From Labia minor (Eukaryota; Arthropoda; Insecta; Dermaptera; Spongiphoridae), in the NCBI GenBank assembly GCA_963082975.1, contig OY720344.1, forward strand, positions 91,642,538-91,706,537: a stretch of DNA of 64,000 nucleotides, read 5' to 3'. Shown piece by piece: positions 1 through 11,790 of the stretch. Both the position numbers and the translations under genes were made by a program. Each line of letters opens with the position of its first letter. The first letter of the stretch is position 1. Under the pieces are notes generated by a model. It worked only from the letters and a program-made list of their open reading frames with translations. It was not told where the DNA came from and made no database searches.

Positions 1-2438
1 ACTGGTAAAGTATTAACCAAATTCACGAAAAGGCGTTTACTTGAATAATTACCCGATAAATTATATTTTTATAGAGTGAAAAATAAATTTATGAAATTAT
101 AGAAACTTACCACTCATTTATTTATAAAGAATACAATTCTTACTATAACTCATCCTAATCCAATAATTTCTAACTTGTTAACTATTTATATTATACGAGT
201 ATATTAGCTTATAAATAAACTAACATTTATGTAATAAAAATTATTCAAAAGTTTTATCCAATAATATATCAATGAATAAATTTATTTACCTTTTATTTAT
301 TATTCATAAATAATAATAATAATAATAATAAATCATTATTTTATATAAAATTTATTCTTTGTTGAATAATAGAATATAAGTTACGACTATAATAACCTTT
401 AAAAGTTTTAATTTAAATCGAAATCAAATGAATTAAATTGCCATTCAAAAAGGACTTTGGTATATGTTAAGTGTGTAATAAAGATTTTTCCTAATTAATT
501 CTTCAGAGCACTAAACGATAAAATAATAATAATAATAATACTTTTAATAAAACATTTATTGCACTGGTGATATATTTCATTCTTCTATTGGATTTCATTG
601 ATGTAATAAATTTTTATTGAAAGAATTTTTATGTGATATTTTTACTATCGTAACAATTAATTGCGAAAAAATCTTTATTACTTAATTCACAATTATCGAT
701 TACTTTATCTGTATTAAATACTTAAAATTAATTCTAATGATATTTTTCCTAAAATAAATATAAATCAAATAAATAATATATAATTATATATATATATATT
801 GTTGAGTGGAAAAGAATTAGTGAAAACATTTTGTTTTATATATAAATATTAAAATTTCAAATTTGAGCTATCTAACTTATTTGTGGGAGCTTCATAAGTA
901 TTATATTGAATAACAGCTGAAATATTTAAATTCGGTATTAATAAAGATTCTTTATTTTTATTACTCCTTAATTGAGAAGAATTTGGTTGCATATCTTCAG
1001 GGTGAATTTTTTTCAATATTTGCGTGGTTTAAACCAGAGATTCTCAAACTTATTTGGAAAAATATTACTCAACCAATCTTGGGAATTATTTTTTTTTAAT
1101 AAATTTTAATAGTTATTAATAATGTATTCATGTGTCTACCTTTATCGAAAAGTTTAGTAAAGAAAGATATATATTAGTTGTTTGAAATTATTAGACTACA
1201 ATATTTATTCAACTTAGAATCGAAGAGTAATACAATTTTATCAAATGTACATATGGCCATCAGCTTCCCCTGGATCGCTGAAATCTAGAAATTGCAGTGC
1301 CCATTTTAGTAATCAGTGGTTTAAACTAACTCTTAAAAATACTATTAATATATACTATATTAAATGCTCATGAATATCTATCTCTTTCTGATTCTGAGCT
1401 AAAAAAATTCTTGACCGTACTAAACATATTGCTGCTCCACCACCATCCAAGTTCTAACTTCTCTAAATTTCTTTTTTCATTTGGTTTCCCAAAATCATCA
1501 ATTGTTCTACCTAATCTATCCAACTGTAACCTTCTCTATTTTATGACTCTAAATATGTTACTAGATGCATAAGGTAATGTAATTATTCATTATGCAATAT
1601 CCAAATTATATTATTATATAATCATTATATTTGAAATACATATGTTAAGGGTATTCATATTATTCATATAATTATTTATAGAGCTAATTGAATGTAAATC
1701 ACTTTTTCTTTTTTATGTATATCTAGATTCAGTTGATGACTGCACGATTAATTTAATTGTCATTATTATTTGTTAAACTTTGATGTTTATCGTGTTTGAT
1801 ATTCTATTGTTATTTTATCATCAAAAGGTAACAGATTATTGTGAATTCGAATCGAATCCGATGTTAACTTTTAGTCTTACAGAAAAATAATGAATACATA
1901 TCAATCAATATGAAAATAAATAAATTATGTTTATTTACCATATATAGAATGTATTCATATTTTCAATTGAAACTACACTTCTACCAATTAAATAAAAATT
2001 TATTTTTGTAAATAGTAGTGTTTAGATATTTCAACAAATTTAACTTAAAATTTTAAATTTAATAAAATGCATTTATTTCAAATAGATATTGTCGTGTATA
2101 AGATATAAGGGTGAGGTATTTTTATAAGAAAAAAATGGGTTATAAAATTAGTTTAATTAATTGGTAGCACTCTGGATTGAATTTAGAATAATTAAAAGGG
2201 TTATTGAATCCGCGTAGGTTGATTAGGGAAAATATAAAATTGAATCGGTTCAATATGAAAAATGCTTATATAAAATTATAACTAAAATTATTTATTTAAT
2301 AAAACTATAAGAATTTAGATTACAATAGATAACTAAAGAAATTAAGATGAAATAGAATAATTGAATGGTACCGTAAAAAAAAATAGAAATATAAATTAAA
2401 AGAACTTTAATTTATATTTTGGCAATTGCAAGTTTTAA
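1..2438. other. AT-rich non-coding DNA
   Basis: No gene is visible. The stretch is dense in A/T runs and short TAA/AAT microsatellites (near 306-330 and 520-541) and a TA run near 785-800. Near 1034 there is a phrase resembling a decayed hAT terminus (CAGAGATTCTCAAACT), but no matching opposite end was found nearby. Confidence 0.6.
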
Positions 2439-2760
2439 TTAATTATTAATTATGAAAGTGTTAACACTTAGCATGAAAGAAAGGAATGGAGAGTTCATTG
2501 GAGACTTGAGTCTTGATTGTCTTCCTGCGGATTTAGCTGGAACATCTCGTGTGCAACGGCATCTCTCAAAAAGGGGGTTGGCCGCGGATGTCCTTCCTGT
2601 AGGGATATGTGTGTCTCCCTCCAATGCCTGATCAAGACTGTAAATATTCATTTTCACCAATAATGAAAACTTCGTTCCTTCCCCCACCTTGAACACATGG
2701 ATGGGTCTCTGTACACGTGCAGACACATGTCCCATGACCAATCGTCTTTTTCTTCAATTT
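2439..2760. other. Less AT-rich unique block, possible exon or regulatory DNA
   Basis: This block stands out from its AT-rich flanks by balanced base composition. It holds a 100-codon open frame on the minus strand (2439-2741) that I do not recognise: it has no domain, signal peptide or low-complexity bias. Balanced composition alone lengthens open frames, so coding is unproven. It could be a host exon, a UTR, an old transposon or conserved regulatory DNA. Confidence 0.3.
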
Positions 2761-3000
2761 AGCTCAATGTGTTCAAAAATGAAAGTTCTAGCTTTCGCAT
2801 CCTTATATACATAAAAAAATGTATTTTTTAGGATTATATATTACAATATAGATAAGCAACAATAATCTGGATATTTAGCAAATCAAATCAATTAAAATAA
2901 AACAATACACTCTTGTTAAATTTTAAAGGTCAATGGTGAAGAAATAATAATAAAATAAAAATTCTTTATTTTTTTTTTGTTAAAATAAAAAAAAGTCTTG
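2761..3000. other. AT-rich spacer
   Basis: Nothing recognisable apart from a T-rich run near 2965-2980. Confidence 0.5.
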
Positions 3001-3345
3001 AATGAGATAAATTGAAGCATCATCTCATATTTGACAGATGAGTTTGAGATGCTTGATGTCCCCTCAATAGGTTAATGACTTGAGTCAAGTGACCCCATTC
3101 GGTTACCCTTGAACCAGCAAAGAAGGCACTCATCTCAAGAGAAATTAAGTACCTTGCCGGAGACAACCTCTGGCTGCTGGCCCCCTTTCCACTAAAGAGT
3201 TACAAATTTAGTTTTGAATCGATACGAGGGCTGCGCGACAGCACCTCACCACTTTGGGTGGCTTTTGGGTCATCTAACGAAAATTATCCGAATCATTGGT
3301 AAGCGAACAAGACATTGTGGTCCAATTGAGTTACAAAACATTTCT
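3001..3345. other. Less AT-rich block, possible degenerate SINE or unique DNA
   Basis: The block has balanced composition. It opens with imperfect dyads around GCATC/GATGC and CTCAT/ATGAG (about 3017-3055). On the minus strand near 3212-3225 there is a weak tRNA B-box-like string. The short frame at 3214-3426 has no recognisable product. I cannot tell an old SINE from host DNA. Confidence 0.25.
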
Positions 3346-3776
3346 GATTGGAAAAAGAATATAATCAACATCACAACATCATACACAATTTATATAATGG
3401 ATTTCAAAAAAAAAAAACTATCGTAGAAAATAAACTACGATTCATCTTTCAATTTGATTTCTTTTAAAAATTGTTTTTTCATTTTTTTGGGAATTTAAAA
3501 TAAAATAAAAATATATATAGAAAAGGCAAAGATGCAAATTTGAATGTTGAAGAAATTGAAGCTCATCTTTTAGATTATTTTAAATTTCACTAAATATTAA
3601 ATTATTTTTAAAATTATTAATATTAATTATTAATATTATTATTCAAAATAAAAATTGTGCAATATTTTTGAAATTTCTAAATGTAGTTTTGAATACTTGC
3701 ATTTTTTTTTAACAGATTGAATTCTTAGCTTTTTATTACTTCAATAAAAATAATTATAAGTTATTATATATATAGT

Positions 3777-3982
3777 TAGGGTGACCAAACGTCCCGTTTT
3801 TCCGGGATTGTCCTGTTTTTAGGTGCTCTGTCCTGGCGTCCCGAAAAATGTCTTCGGGACAGCCAATTGTCGCGTTTTTTAAACATTTAGGACATTTCGT
3901 ACTTTTTTCAAAATTTTTTCAGTTTGGTTCGAAAAAAAGGTAAAATGTCCCGGTTTGGTGTTTTCAAAATATGGTCACCCTA
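3777..3982. mobile_element. hAT-type MITE (family Y, copy 1)
   Basis: A 206-bp element with perfect 11-bp terminal inverted repeats (TAGGGTGACCA at the left, its complement at the right). It is flanked on both sides by TATATAGT (3769-3776 and 3983-3990), an 8-bp duplication as made by hAT transposases. The flanks are AT-rich, so part of the duplication could be chance. The interior is rich in CCCG/CGGG phrases and has no open frame. A second, inverted copy lies at 48525-48724. Confidence 0.8.
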
Positions 3983-3990
3983 TATATAGT

Positions 3991-5579
3991 GTAGTACAAT
4001 TAAATATTTTAATATTAAATACAAAAAATCTTTTGAATAATGACTTTAATGGAACATGAAAATGCAATTTAGGGATAATATGTTATATTAATTACGTTGT
4101 AGTTATAATTCATGGATGTTTGGTTTTTATATAAATTAATTTATTTTATTCCTATGAAAATATTATTATGCAATATATATATTTATTATATATTATGTAT
4201 AATATGTAATCAAATTAGTTTGGTTTTAGGAAAAATTACAATATGTAATAGAATTTATGGTTGAAAGATTTGAAAGAATTTTAAATAATAAAAATCGTAT
4301 TAAACGATTTATAATAGGGAAAGTTGATTTATTGTTCATTATATCATTAAAAAGTATACAAATTTTAATTTAAATTACTCTTATTGTTTATATTACAAAA
4401 CAAAAAACTAATAAATTAAAATATTTATAAGAATTGAAAATTTCATCCATAAAATGTAATTAGGTTTTTTTTCAGGTTTTATTATTAAATGTTGAAAGTT
4501 TAATTATCACTAAATTAAACTAAAGATAAACTTCTCGATTCCTAATTATTTATTATAGTAGTTTTTATAGTAGTTTTTTCAAGAATTTCTAGCTTTATAT
4601 TTCTTTATTTTATATTAAAAATATTTTATTTTAGTATCTTAGAAAATAAACGTATCTTGTTGGCTGTGTAATTTAGATTATAATTACAGATAGGAATTTT
4701 ACTTACTACTACAAACTACTACTACTACTACATCTACAAACTGGTGAAGTCACATGACTTAGTACTATAAATTTTAGTAATATCATTAATTTTATGATAT
4801 TATATATTTGTATTAACATGGAAAAAGAAAATATAATCTTTTTCAACTTGTACATTATAATTATAATTATAATTTCTTAACACACACTTTTGGCTCTCTG
4901 GACTTCTTCTCTGTATTCTATATTGATACAATAATGATACAATAAATAGAGAGGTTATTGTTTTTTTTGGAAGTGTTTTTTCAAGGCATTTTCAAAATTA
5001 TGTAAGTATATACACACAAACACAAAAAACAAAAATAAAAACTTTCTATTTTTTATATATTTTTCATTTTTTTTCAGTTTAATTGCTTTTTAATCGGATT
5101 GATTCGCAAATCCTTAATTTCACATATCATTTCTCCTCTTCATTTGCCTTTTTCTAAATCAAATATTACAAATTGAGCTTATCAACATCTGGCGAACTGA
5201 AAAACTGAATAATTTCATTTGGCTTTGAGCCAAACGGATGAAAAGCGTTAGGGGATAAAAAGAGAAAAGAAAAAAAAATACGCAAAAACAAATAAAGTAG
5301 AATAAATAAGAGGCTTTCACCCTAAAATAATATTATTTTTTCTACTTATTTTCGTAGACATAAGCAAAATTTAATCAATTCATCAATATACATAATATTA
5401 TATGTATATAATATTATATAAATATATTTATTTATTCATATATATTATTTATTTTAATAAAACTTTCCATTTTTGTTTAAATCCCTATCCATATAGTGGA
5501 AGTTACATTTAGAAAAAAATGTAATATGATTATGTTAATTCTTAGCATAAAAAAATGATTTATATTTTATTATTTTAAA
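3991..5579. other. AT-rich non-coding DNA
   Basis: No gene or clear repeat is visible. There is a short CTA/ACT triplet microsatellite near 4700-4732 and A/T homopolymer runs. Confidence 0.6.
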
Positions 5580-5905
5580 AATGAATTCTCTTGGTCAGTA
5601 AGCCACCCGAGGCTCTTGAATGAACAACACGGAGCATTATATAAATATTAAAAAATTAATTTTTGCGGTTATTCATTAGATATTAATAAAATTTATAACC
5701 TATGTTCAAATAGAGGTATATAAGAATATTGTGATGTAATTTTATAGAAATCGGTCCAGCAAATTTTGAGTCTATAACATCCTTATTTTCCGAAAACACA
5801 GACAGACATGAAAAATTATAAAATCACTTTTGGATTCTAAAGGTCATGAAACGCGAAATTATGCAAAAAATTTTAAATTCTGAGGAATGTGTAGACAAAA
5901 ACCTT
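5580..5905. repeat. Interspersed repeat fragment related to family W
   Basis: The last ~100 bases (about 5795-5890: ACAGACATG..., then a stretch ending AAAAAATTTTAAATTCTGA) match a segment at about 51915-51995. The phrase AAATCGGTCCAGC near 5748 is of the kind found near the ends of many arthropod interspersed repeats. The class is not assigned and no coding is seen. Confidence 0.5.
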
Positions 5906-6320
5906 TTTTTACACGCTTTTATTTAGTTTTAACCCGTGTCCTGTCGTCAAATCTTCCAACGTGAATTTGACCCATATCCCAATGTTTGAATGAGCTGAAA
6001 TTTCGCAAAAATATCTAACTCCAATGACAATGCAATATTCTGGTTCATCCCAGGTCATTATTATCAGATATTATTTTTATCAATTAGTAATTACATATTG
6101 CATAATATTGAAAAATAGTAATTATGTGCATATCGCATAATATTGAAAAATATGTATGGGGGAAAAAAAGGGCTATTTTTAGGGTTGTCCCGGCAATTAT
6201 TCGATTTTTTCTCGCTTTAAAAACCATCCTTGGACCTCAACGAACATTTTAAAAAAATAATTGGCAAAATCGGTTCAGACGTTATTGAGTCATGTTTATT
6301 AGTATTTATAAGAAAGTATA
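5906..6320 (+). repeat. Interspersed repeat family Z, copy 1
   Basis: From about 5908 to 6110 the sequence matches 31868-32090 over nearly its whole length, with small substitutions. It includes shared phrases such as ACACGCTTTTATTTAGTTT and CAATGCAATATTCTGGTTCATCC. The tail repeats a CATATTGCATAATATTGAAAAAT phrase in degenerate form (about 6090-6150). Class unknown. A further phrase AAAATCGGTTCAGACGTTATT at about 6267 suggests the end of another old element. Confidence 0.7.
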
Positions 6321-6514
6321 TATTTTATTTGTGTTTTAATAAAATTTAGAATAATTAGAAAATATCAAAATAATATCAAACAAAACAAAAAAATTAAATA
6401 AACACAAAGTCCACATTATTTGCAAACCTGTTTGCTTAAACAAAACCTTTTGTATTTTCTTTTTTTTAATTTATGTACCTTTCGCCCACGAAAAGAACGA
6501 GCCCCCTTCCCTTC

Positions 6515-6516
6515 TT

Positions 6517-6555
<39 letters not shown>
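6515..6555. repeat. Compound (CT)n(TA)n microsatellite
   Basis: About 9 CT units are followed directly by about 11 TA units. A similar compound array lies at 32091-32128. Confidence 0.95.
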
Positions 6556-7898
6556 TGTTTTGCTATCTCTTTTTCTCTTTTCTTTTATTTATATATGCGT
6601 TGGTTATTTCCTGAATTTAATGTTTTGTTCATTTTAAATGTATTATTTTAGTATTATTGTTATTTGTTTTCAACTTTCCATACCAGATTCTATTGAATCA
6701 GCAACAATAATCTGCATACAAATTTGATAATTAAATAAATAAATAAATCATTTATTTATTTAAATTTATTATACTGACAACTCAACAAAATTATTAATAT
6801 TTTATATAAATTATCATCAATATTTTACTCCTTTTTGGATAATGATAATTATATAATAAAAAAAATTGATTAAAATGTCAAAACATTCAATATAGGTTAT
6901 GTAGAATTTAATACAAAAACCTATGTATGACCTTATTAAATAAGTTTTAATAGCCCCTTGAGATATTTATTTAGGACATTGAATTTATTTATTTAATTTT
7001 ATTTATTTATATTGGAATTTATATTGGAATGGATGTTTATTTTGGAATAAATAAATTTTTATTTTTTAGGAAAACTTTCATCCTTACTAATTGATCTACC
7101 CGGGAATCGTTAAGTCTAACATATAATGGAATTGCTCGGGAATCAGTAGATTAGTGTTTGGCTGGCTGTGCCTCGGCGAAGAAGACAAAATTCTTCCTGA
7201 ATAGAGAGAATTGGTTAGGATTGAAATTAATCACTTATGATGGATTATTGCCTTTGTTGCTAAAATGCCTCGAATTTCAAATATAATAATAATTCGTTTC
7301 TCTATATTCTTTTTCATTTTCAGAGAAAATAATTAAAAAAAATATAATTTAAAATTCATCAATAAAAACATTTGATTCGAATATTATTAACAAAATGAGA
7401 TTTATTTAAATAAAACTAATTAAATAGCTAAAAAAAAATAATAATAATAAATAAATAAAAATAAATGAATTCTATAAAACTATTATTTATTTAATCGTAT
7501 TATTTGGGTATTTCTTATGACCATATCTTGCGAAGTAGGTAGAAAGATATCTTAATGATGTTATAGTTTTTCAATCCTCAAAGAACATTTCTTTTTATTG
7601 GCTATCGGGATTTAAACACATTTTAACCAGTTTATACATATATTTTATAGAAATAGACCATTACATTAAATGTTATATAATAAATTTTTCTGCACTTGTT
7701 GAGGTTTGAACTCTCTTGCTCAAAATCATTTGTTCATCATTTTACATTTTACGTTTTTTTATCAACTTTTCACTTCATATGTCTGTTCACTCAAATGAAA
7801 AATTTCAATCGATTTTTCATCAATTTTATATTGAGGTAGGCTTCTAAAAATTTCTGTAGATATTTAAATGGTTCCCTGGAACGTATGGAAGAAATATT
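6556..7898. other. AT-rich non-coding DNA
   Basis: Nothing coding is seen. A small less AT-rich patch at about 7080-7205 contains two copies of a CGGGAATC phrase (near 7100 and 7137) and is not recognised. Confidence 0.5.
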
Positions 7899-7899
7899 A

Positions 7900-8425
7900 T
7901 CATCATCATCATCATCAATCAGCATTTATAGTTCACTGCTGGACATACGCCTCCCTCTCCACATTTCTCTATCCTGTGCAGCCTGCATAGTATGAATGCG
8001 CCTCAAATTCTCATGCCACCTAGTTGGAGGGCGGCCTCTATTTCGACTTGCGTCGTGTCGTGGTCTCCATTCAAGAACCCTTCTTGTCCATCTGTTATCT
8101 GTCATTCTGGCGACATGGCCGGCCCAGTTCCACTTGAGTGTTGCTATCCTATCTATTGCATCTGCAAGCTTTGTTCTACTTCGTATTTCCTTGTTTGGTA
8201 TTCAGTCTCCCAATGATAGTCCCAACAACGATCTCTCCATGGCATACTGTGTTGTTCTTCTTTTCTTTATTGTTCCCCTCGTTAAAGTTAGATTCTCTGC
8301 GCCATAGGTCAGAACTGGTAAGACACATTGGTTGAACTCTTTACGTTTTAAACATGTTGGTAGTGTTGATTTGAAGATGCGTCTGAGTTTTCCAAATGCG
8401 GCCCAAGTCAGACCAATGGAATGTG
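7900..8425 (-). mobile_element. RTE-type LINE, 3' fragment of the reverse-transcriptase ORF
   Basis: Read on the minus strand, the frame gives the RTE-style C-terminal end of an endonuclease-reverse transcriptase polyprotein. Visible phrases are GLTWAAFGKLRRIF, FNQCVLPVLTYGAE, YAMERSLLGLSL, LKWNWAGHVARMTDNRW, then GRPPTRW and AAQDREMWRGRR, ending at a TAA at 7926-7928. A single in-frame TGA (8202-8204) lies where the family usually has an Arg codon, consistent with CpG decay. The tail is an ATG/GAT triplet microsatellite at 7900-7917, as is usual for RTE 3' ends. The copy is 5'-truncated: polymerase motifs and endonuclease are absent, so it is dead on arrival. Confidence 0.85.
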
Positions 8426-8810
8426 GGTAGCGGGTAGACTCCTCTGTGGTCCTGACAAGGATAGATCTACCACAAGGCCTGGCGACCTTGCCCCACGCGA
8501 GCCCTTGATTATCTCCCATTTCATATACCATGGGGAAATCATGACCTACCCCTAATCCTGTCAATTCCCAAATTTCTATTCCATATCCTATCCATCTTCC
8601 AACACGCTTGGCCAGTGCGGAAGAAATGGCCAAAACCCCATAAGTATCATGAAGACGAATTTTAAAACTAAATATTCACCCCAGGTGGGTCGAGGATTCC
8701 ACTCCACTATGGTCTGCCCTACGGATTCTGGAGAGGGCGAAAATTCACACTTTGCAGCAAAGAAAAATGTATACATAGGAAGAAATATAATTGAATTATA
8801 ATTAATCAAT
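8426..8810. other. Less AT-rich unrecognised block next to the RTE fragment
   Basis: Balanced composition with short open frames on the minus strand (for example 8588-8809). It joins the RTE fragment without a visible border, but its translation does not look like the RTE ORF. It may be a second old retroposon or the target sequence. No function can be assigned. Confidence 0.3.
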
Positions 8811-9123
8811 TAATTGTAAAAAGCGCATAAAAGTGTGTTTTTATTACTAGATACATCAAGTATGTGATGTTACCATTATTATTAATAAAATTTTTATGTT
8901 TTATTATTATTATATATATTATAATATTATTAATAAAAATAAAAATATTTCCATTTAAAAATTCGTCCTTCCCAACCAGGGTCGATTGAAACTGCTCAGG
9001 TAGCTGAATCTGAAATGTATTTTATATATTTAAAAATATTCGCAAAAAAAATAATGATCAATTTTCTTATGAATTTATTTATCTATATAAAACAGTTTTA
9101 TTTTTAATAAATTGCAAGTATTG
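8811..9123. other. AT-rich spacer
   Basis: A/T runs and ATT triplets only. Confidence 0.5.
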
Positions 9124-9345
9124 AATTAAAACTACATTCTTCAAGGCCTTTAGTTTAAATTGGGTGGCTGGTATTGCTGGTTGCATATATGCCAGGGGCT
9201 CCTAGCCAAGAAACGTTCAGTCAGTCGCTGTCGTTGTGTGAGTGCGCATGGCGTAGCACACCGAGCGGGCGACTCTCATTCTACAGCGAAAGTGCAAGTG
9301 AATTTTCCATTAAAATTACTAATACTAATACTAAGTAACCAATTA
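9124..9345. repeat. Less AT-rich block sharing a short motif with 53.7 kb
   Basis: The segment around 9178-9202 (GGTTGCATATATGCCAGGGGCT) resembles 53697-53718 (GGTTGCCTATATGTCAGGGGCT), with looser similarity upstream. This suggests two relics of one interspersed repeat. The GC-richer part after 9210 (TCAGTCGCTGTCG...) is unrecognised. The 77-codon frame here has no domain. Confidence 0.35.
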
Positions 9346-9639
9346 ATGCCAATCTTTCCACTTACACACAAAGATCATTTTAAAATTGTTTGAAATGATT
9401 TACTGATTTTTTTTATTGGCACTTATCACTTATGTAAATTTAAGTTCACGAGAAAAACGGTTTTATACAATTTTTTTATATTTTAATTATTTATTCCCAT
9501 TAGCTATACTCTTATTTCTAGAGAATTAATAAAACAAACACTTCATTCAAAGCAGACACTATATAAATGCAATAAATAAACCAAAAATTCTAAAAAGAAT
9601 GATAAATATAGGGTAAATATAAAGAACTATGTGAAAATA
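9346..9639. other. AT-rich spacer
   Basis: No feature recognised. Confidence 0.5.
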
Positions 9640-9990
9640 GATGATATTCTTCTGATGTGGACAGAAAGGAAAAAGCTACTATAATAATAGACATCTCTAT
9701 CACACTTACACACAATATCAAAAAGACAGAGATGGAAATGATAAATAAATATCAAAAACTAGGATGGCAACTTAAGGAAATCTGGAAGTTGAATACGTTG
9801 CCAACTACCCGATAGTGATTTCTGCAGAGAGTAGTTTCATCCGCTATAAAAAAAACTAGAGAAACTGGAGCTACCATCTAATACTTTCAAAATTGCACAA
9901 AGGGAATCCTTTAGACTTGCCACATAGAAAGCAAGTTTCTCAATACCAGCACCTAAGGAAATGATTGATATCTGAAGAGTCAAGTGGACT
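9640..9990 (+). mobile_element. Decayed LINE fragment (C-terminal region of a reverse-transcriptase polyprotein)
   Basis: The plus-strand translation gives KATIIIDISITLTHNIKKT, then EMINKYQKLGWQLKEIWKL, which matches a C-terminal stretch common in arthropod LINE polyproteins (pattern IDIAIPxDHNI..K..EKxxKYxxLxxEIxRxW). After stop codons, remnants such as LHKGN and RKQVSQYQHL fit the following conserved stretch. Several stops and probable frameshifts show it is dead. A short TAA/AAT triplet run at about 10097-10112 may be its 3' tail. The clade is not assigned. Confidence 0.6.
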
Positions 9991-10389
9991 AGGGTGAATT
10001 CCTTTCCCATTTAAACCTAGTATAAGCCCCTAACATCTATGGGATAGGTGAATAGTTTCCAGTAAAAAAATAAATTTGAGAAAGAACAATTTTTTAATAA
10101 TAATAATAATCTTTATTTTCAAAGAGAATAATATATTTTATATCAAAATATATACATTTATTTAATATATGATATGTAATCCTGGCCTTGAGATAATTTG
10201 CTCTTACACTACACAATATATGCATTCGATGAATGATTACAATTACAACTTTTAATAGTTCACAATTAAAAACTTAAAATTACAAACTAAAAATTGGAGA
10301 GTACCTGTATTACCAAAAATTCCAATTTTCTCCTGACCCAAGACGCCCACCATTTCTAAATACTACTATGAGGATGGCCTTTTAATTCT
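9991..10389. other. AT-rich spacer with triplet microsatellite
   Basis: Contains the TAA-type microsatellite near 10097-10112. Otherwise unrecognised. Confidence 0.5.
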
Positions 10390-10394
10390 TTAAA

Positions 10395-10967
10395 AAATGT
10401 GAAACAGAAACGAACAAGTTCGAAACAAAGTGTTTTATTTCTTTTCGAAATATTCGCCCTATATGCATACGCTTATATCAATTCGGAAAACATTTTTCAG
10501 CCTGAAGCTGATATCGTAGAAACATAGTTTTGAAAGTCTTCAAAAGTTTTTTGAGGGGATGAAAATTGATGTCCGCGCATCGTTTGTTTGACAGTGAAGA
10601 ACAAGAAAAAGTCATTAGGCGATAAATCGTGTGAATACGGGCAATGAAACATTAATTCGATATTTCTCTTTTTCAAATAATCAGTTGTTTGACGTGCTTT
10701 ATGAAAGCTGGCATTGTCGTGATGAAGAATGATGCGACGCTTTTTGTTCTTTCCATCAAAGACCATTGGCATACAAATTATTGTATACCATTTGACATTA
10801 ACAGTTTTTCTATCCTCTAATGGAATCGTTGCGAGGTGTTCAGTACAACCGAAGAAACAAGCGATGTAAAAACTTAAAACGCAACCCCTTGTATTTTGAA
10901 TTTTTCCAAATTTATTATTAAATTTCACGTCTTACAATAAGTATTTCACTAACATATTTATCATCTT
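10395..10967 (-). mobile_element. mariner transposon remnant (C-terminal half of DD34D transposase)
   Basis: The open frame at 10497-10928 on the minus strand encodes the catalytic C-terminal half of a mariner transposase. ATIPLEDRKTVNVKWY is followed by RIILHHDNASFHKARQTTDY and then the YSHDLSPNDFFLF motif. The Asp of HHDNA and the Asp of SPND are separated by 34 residues, the mariner DD34D spacing. Translation continues beyond a stop into relics of the usual C-terminus (KMFSELI, ANISKRNKTL), with a second stop. The N-terminal helix-turn-helix half and first catalytic Asp are not found, and no terminal inverted repeat was identified. The copy is therefore inactive. Confidence 0.88.
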
Positions 10968-10980
10968 TTATAAGTTTAAT
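10968..10980. repeat. Target-site duplication of SINE (left)
   Basis: TTATAAGTTTAAT, repeated exactly at 11254-11266. The 13-bp length is typical of LINE-mediated insertion. Confidence 0.93.
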
Positions 10981-11253
10981 TCTTCTTCTTAAGGTGCCGT
11001 CTCCCTTTCGGAGTTTGGCTATCATCATGACTAGGATAGCCTTAGAAGCCACCCAGCCATGATGATTTTTCTTGGGAATGTTAATGCGGTGGTTTCCCGT
11101 TGCCTTCCGCATGTATAGAACCAGGAACTGACACTTCCTGGAGCTGGAGGCAGCTGATGTTAAATTGAATTTTATTAGAAATATTTGTTCTTAGTTGGAA
11201 TCGAACGCCGACTTCTTGTGTAGAAAATTGCTATGCTATGGCTAGCTGCCTCC
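10981..11253 (-). mobile_element. Complete tRNA-derived SINE
   Basis: A 273-bp element on the minus strand, bounded by a perfect 13-bp target duplication. Its 5' end carries a tRNA-like head: an A-box-like TAGCCATAGCA (11234-11244 on the complement) and a B box CGTTCGATTCC (11197-11207 on the complement), about 37 bases apart. The body holds a conserved phrase GGAAGGCAACGGGAAACCAC (about 11093-11112 on the complement). The 3' end is a GAA-triplet tail (AAGAAGAAGAA). The intact duplication suggests a fairly young insertion. It would have been transcribed by RNA polymerase III and mobilised by a partner LINE. A related tail lies at 61278-61400. Confidence 0.9.
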
Positions 11254-11266
11254 TTATAAGTTTAAT
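11254..11266. repeat. Target-site duplication of SINE (right)
   Basis: Exact copy of 10968-10980. Confidence 0.93.
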
Positions 11267-11429
11267 AATATATATGATTTATTAAAAAATTTCCTCAACC
11301 AAATTATTTTAAAAATTAAAAACCATTTTAAAGTTGTTCTTTTTTAAAAACTAAACGAGTATGAAGAAATATGCAATAAACACATGAAAATCAGAGCTGG
11401 TGAAGAATTGTGGTTTTCTTTTGGTTTAT

Positions 11430-11790
11430 AATTTGCTAATTCAGTGATCCAATGGTTAAAAAGATGTCACTAATGGCTCTTTAGGCTTTGAATCCAGGGG
11501 CCAATTACGAGCCCAAGTTGCAAATGGCTAATGCCCCTGGCATTCAGGGATGATTTGGTCAGCTCTCTAAAATCAACATACTGCTTCATTAGAGTAACGA
11601 TTAGCAATTAGCAGCTAACCATGAACTCGGTTCAGAGCATCTCAATGGGAGAGAAGCAACCCTTAATGTGGAATTACATCCAATGAAGGACCAACAGTTC
11701 AGCTCTCCTTTAAGCGAATCGAAATGAGTCATTTACCAATCTAATTCCGATCTTATCAAGAAATAAACTAGTTGGACAGAAATCGAACCT
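11430..11790 (+). mobile_element. Probable tRNA-derived SINE (second family)
   Basis: A tRNA-like head is visible. The A box TGATCCAATGG at 11445-11455 differs from consensus at one base. The B box GCTTTGAATCC at 11485-11495 looks like the consensus GGTTCGAATCC after CpG decay. The boxes are 40 bases apart, as in a tRNA gene. The balanced-composition body (to about 11790) ends in AT-rich DNA. No target duplication was found, so the borders are approximate. Confidence 0.6.

Noticed and set aside
1034-1340. Two hAT-end-like phrases (CAGAGATTCTCAAACT at 1034 and CAGTGGTTTAAACT at about 1314)
   Set aside because: Both point the same way and neither has an inverted partner or duplication, so no element was called.
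10918-11112. 64-codon minus-strand frame with a WVASKAILVMMIAKLRKGDG stretch
   Set aside because: It is the translated body of the SINE running into the mariner remnant. The exact 13-bp target duplication marks it as a retroposon.
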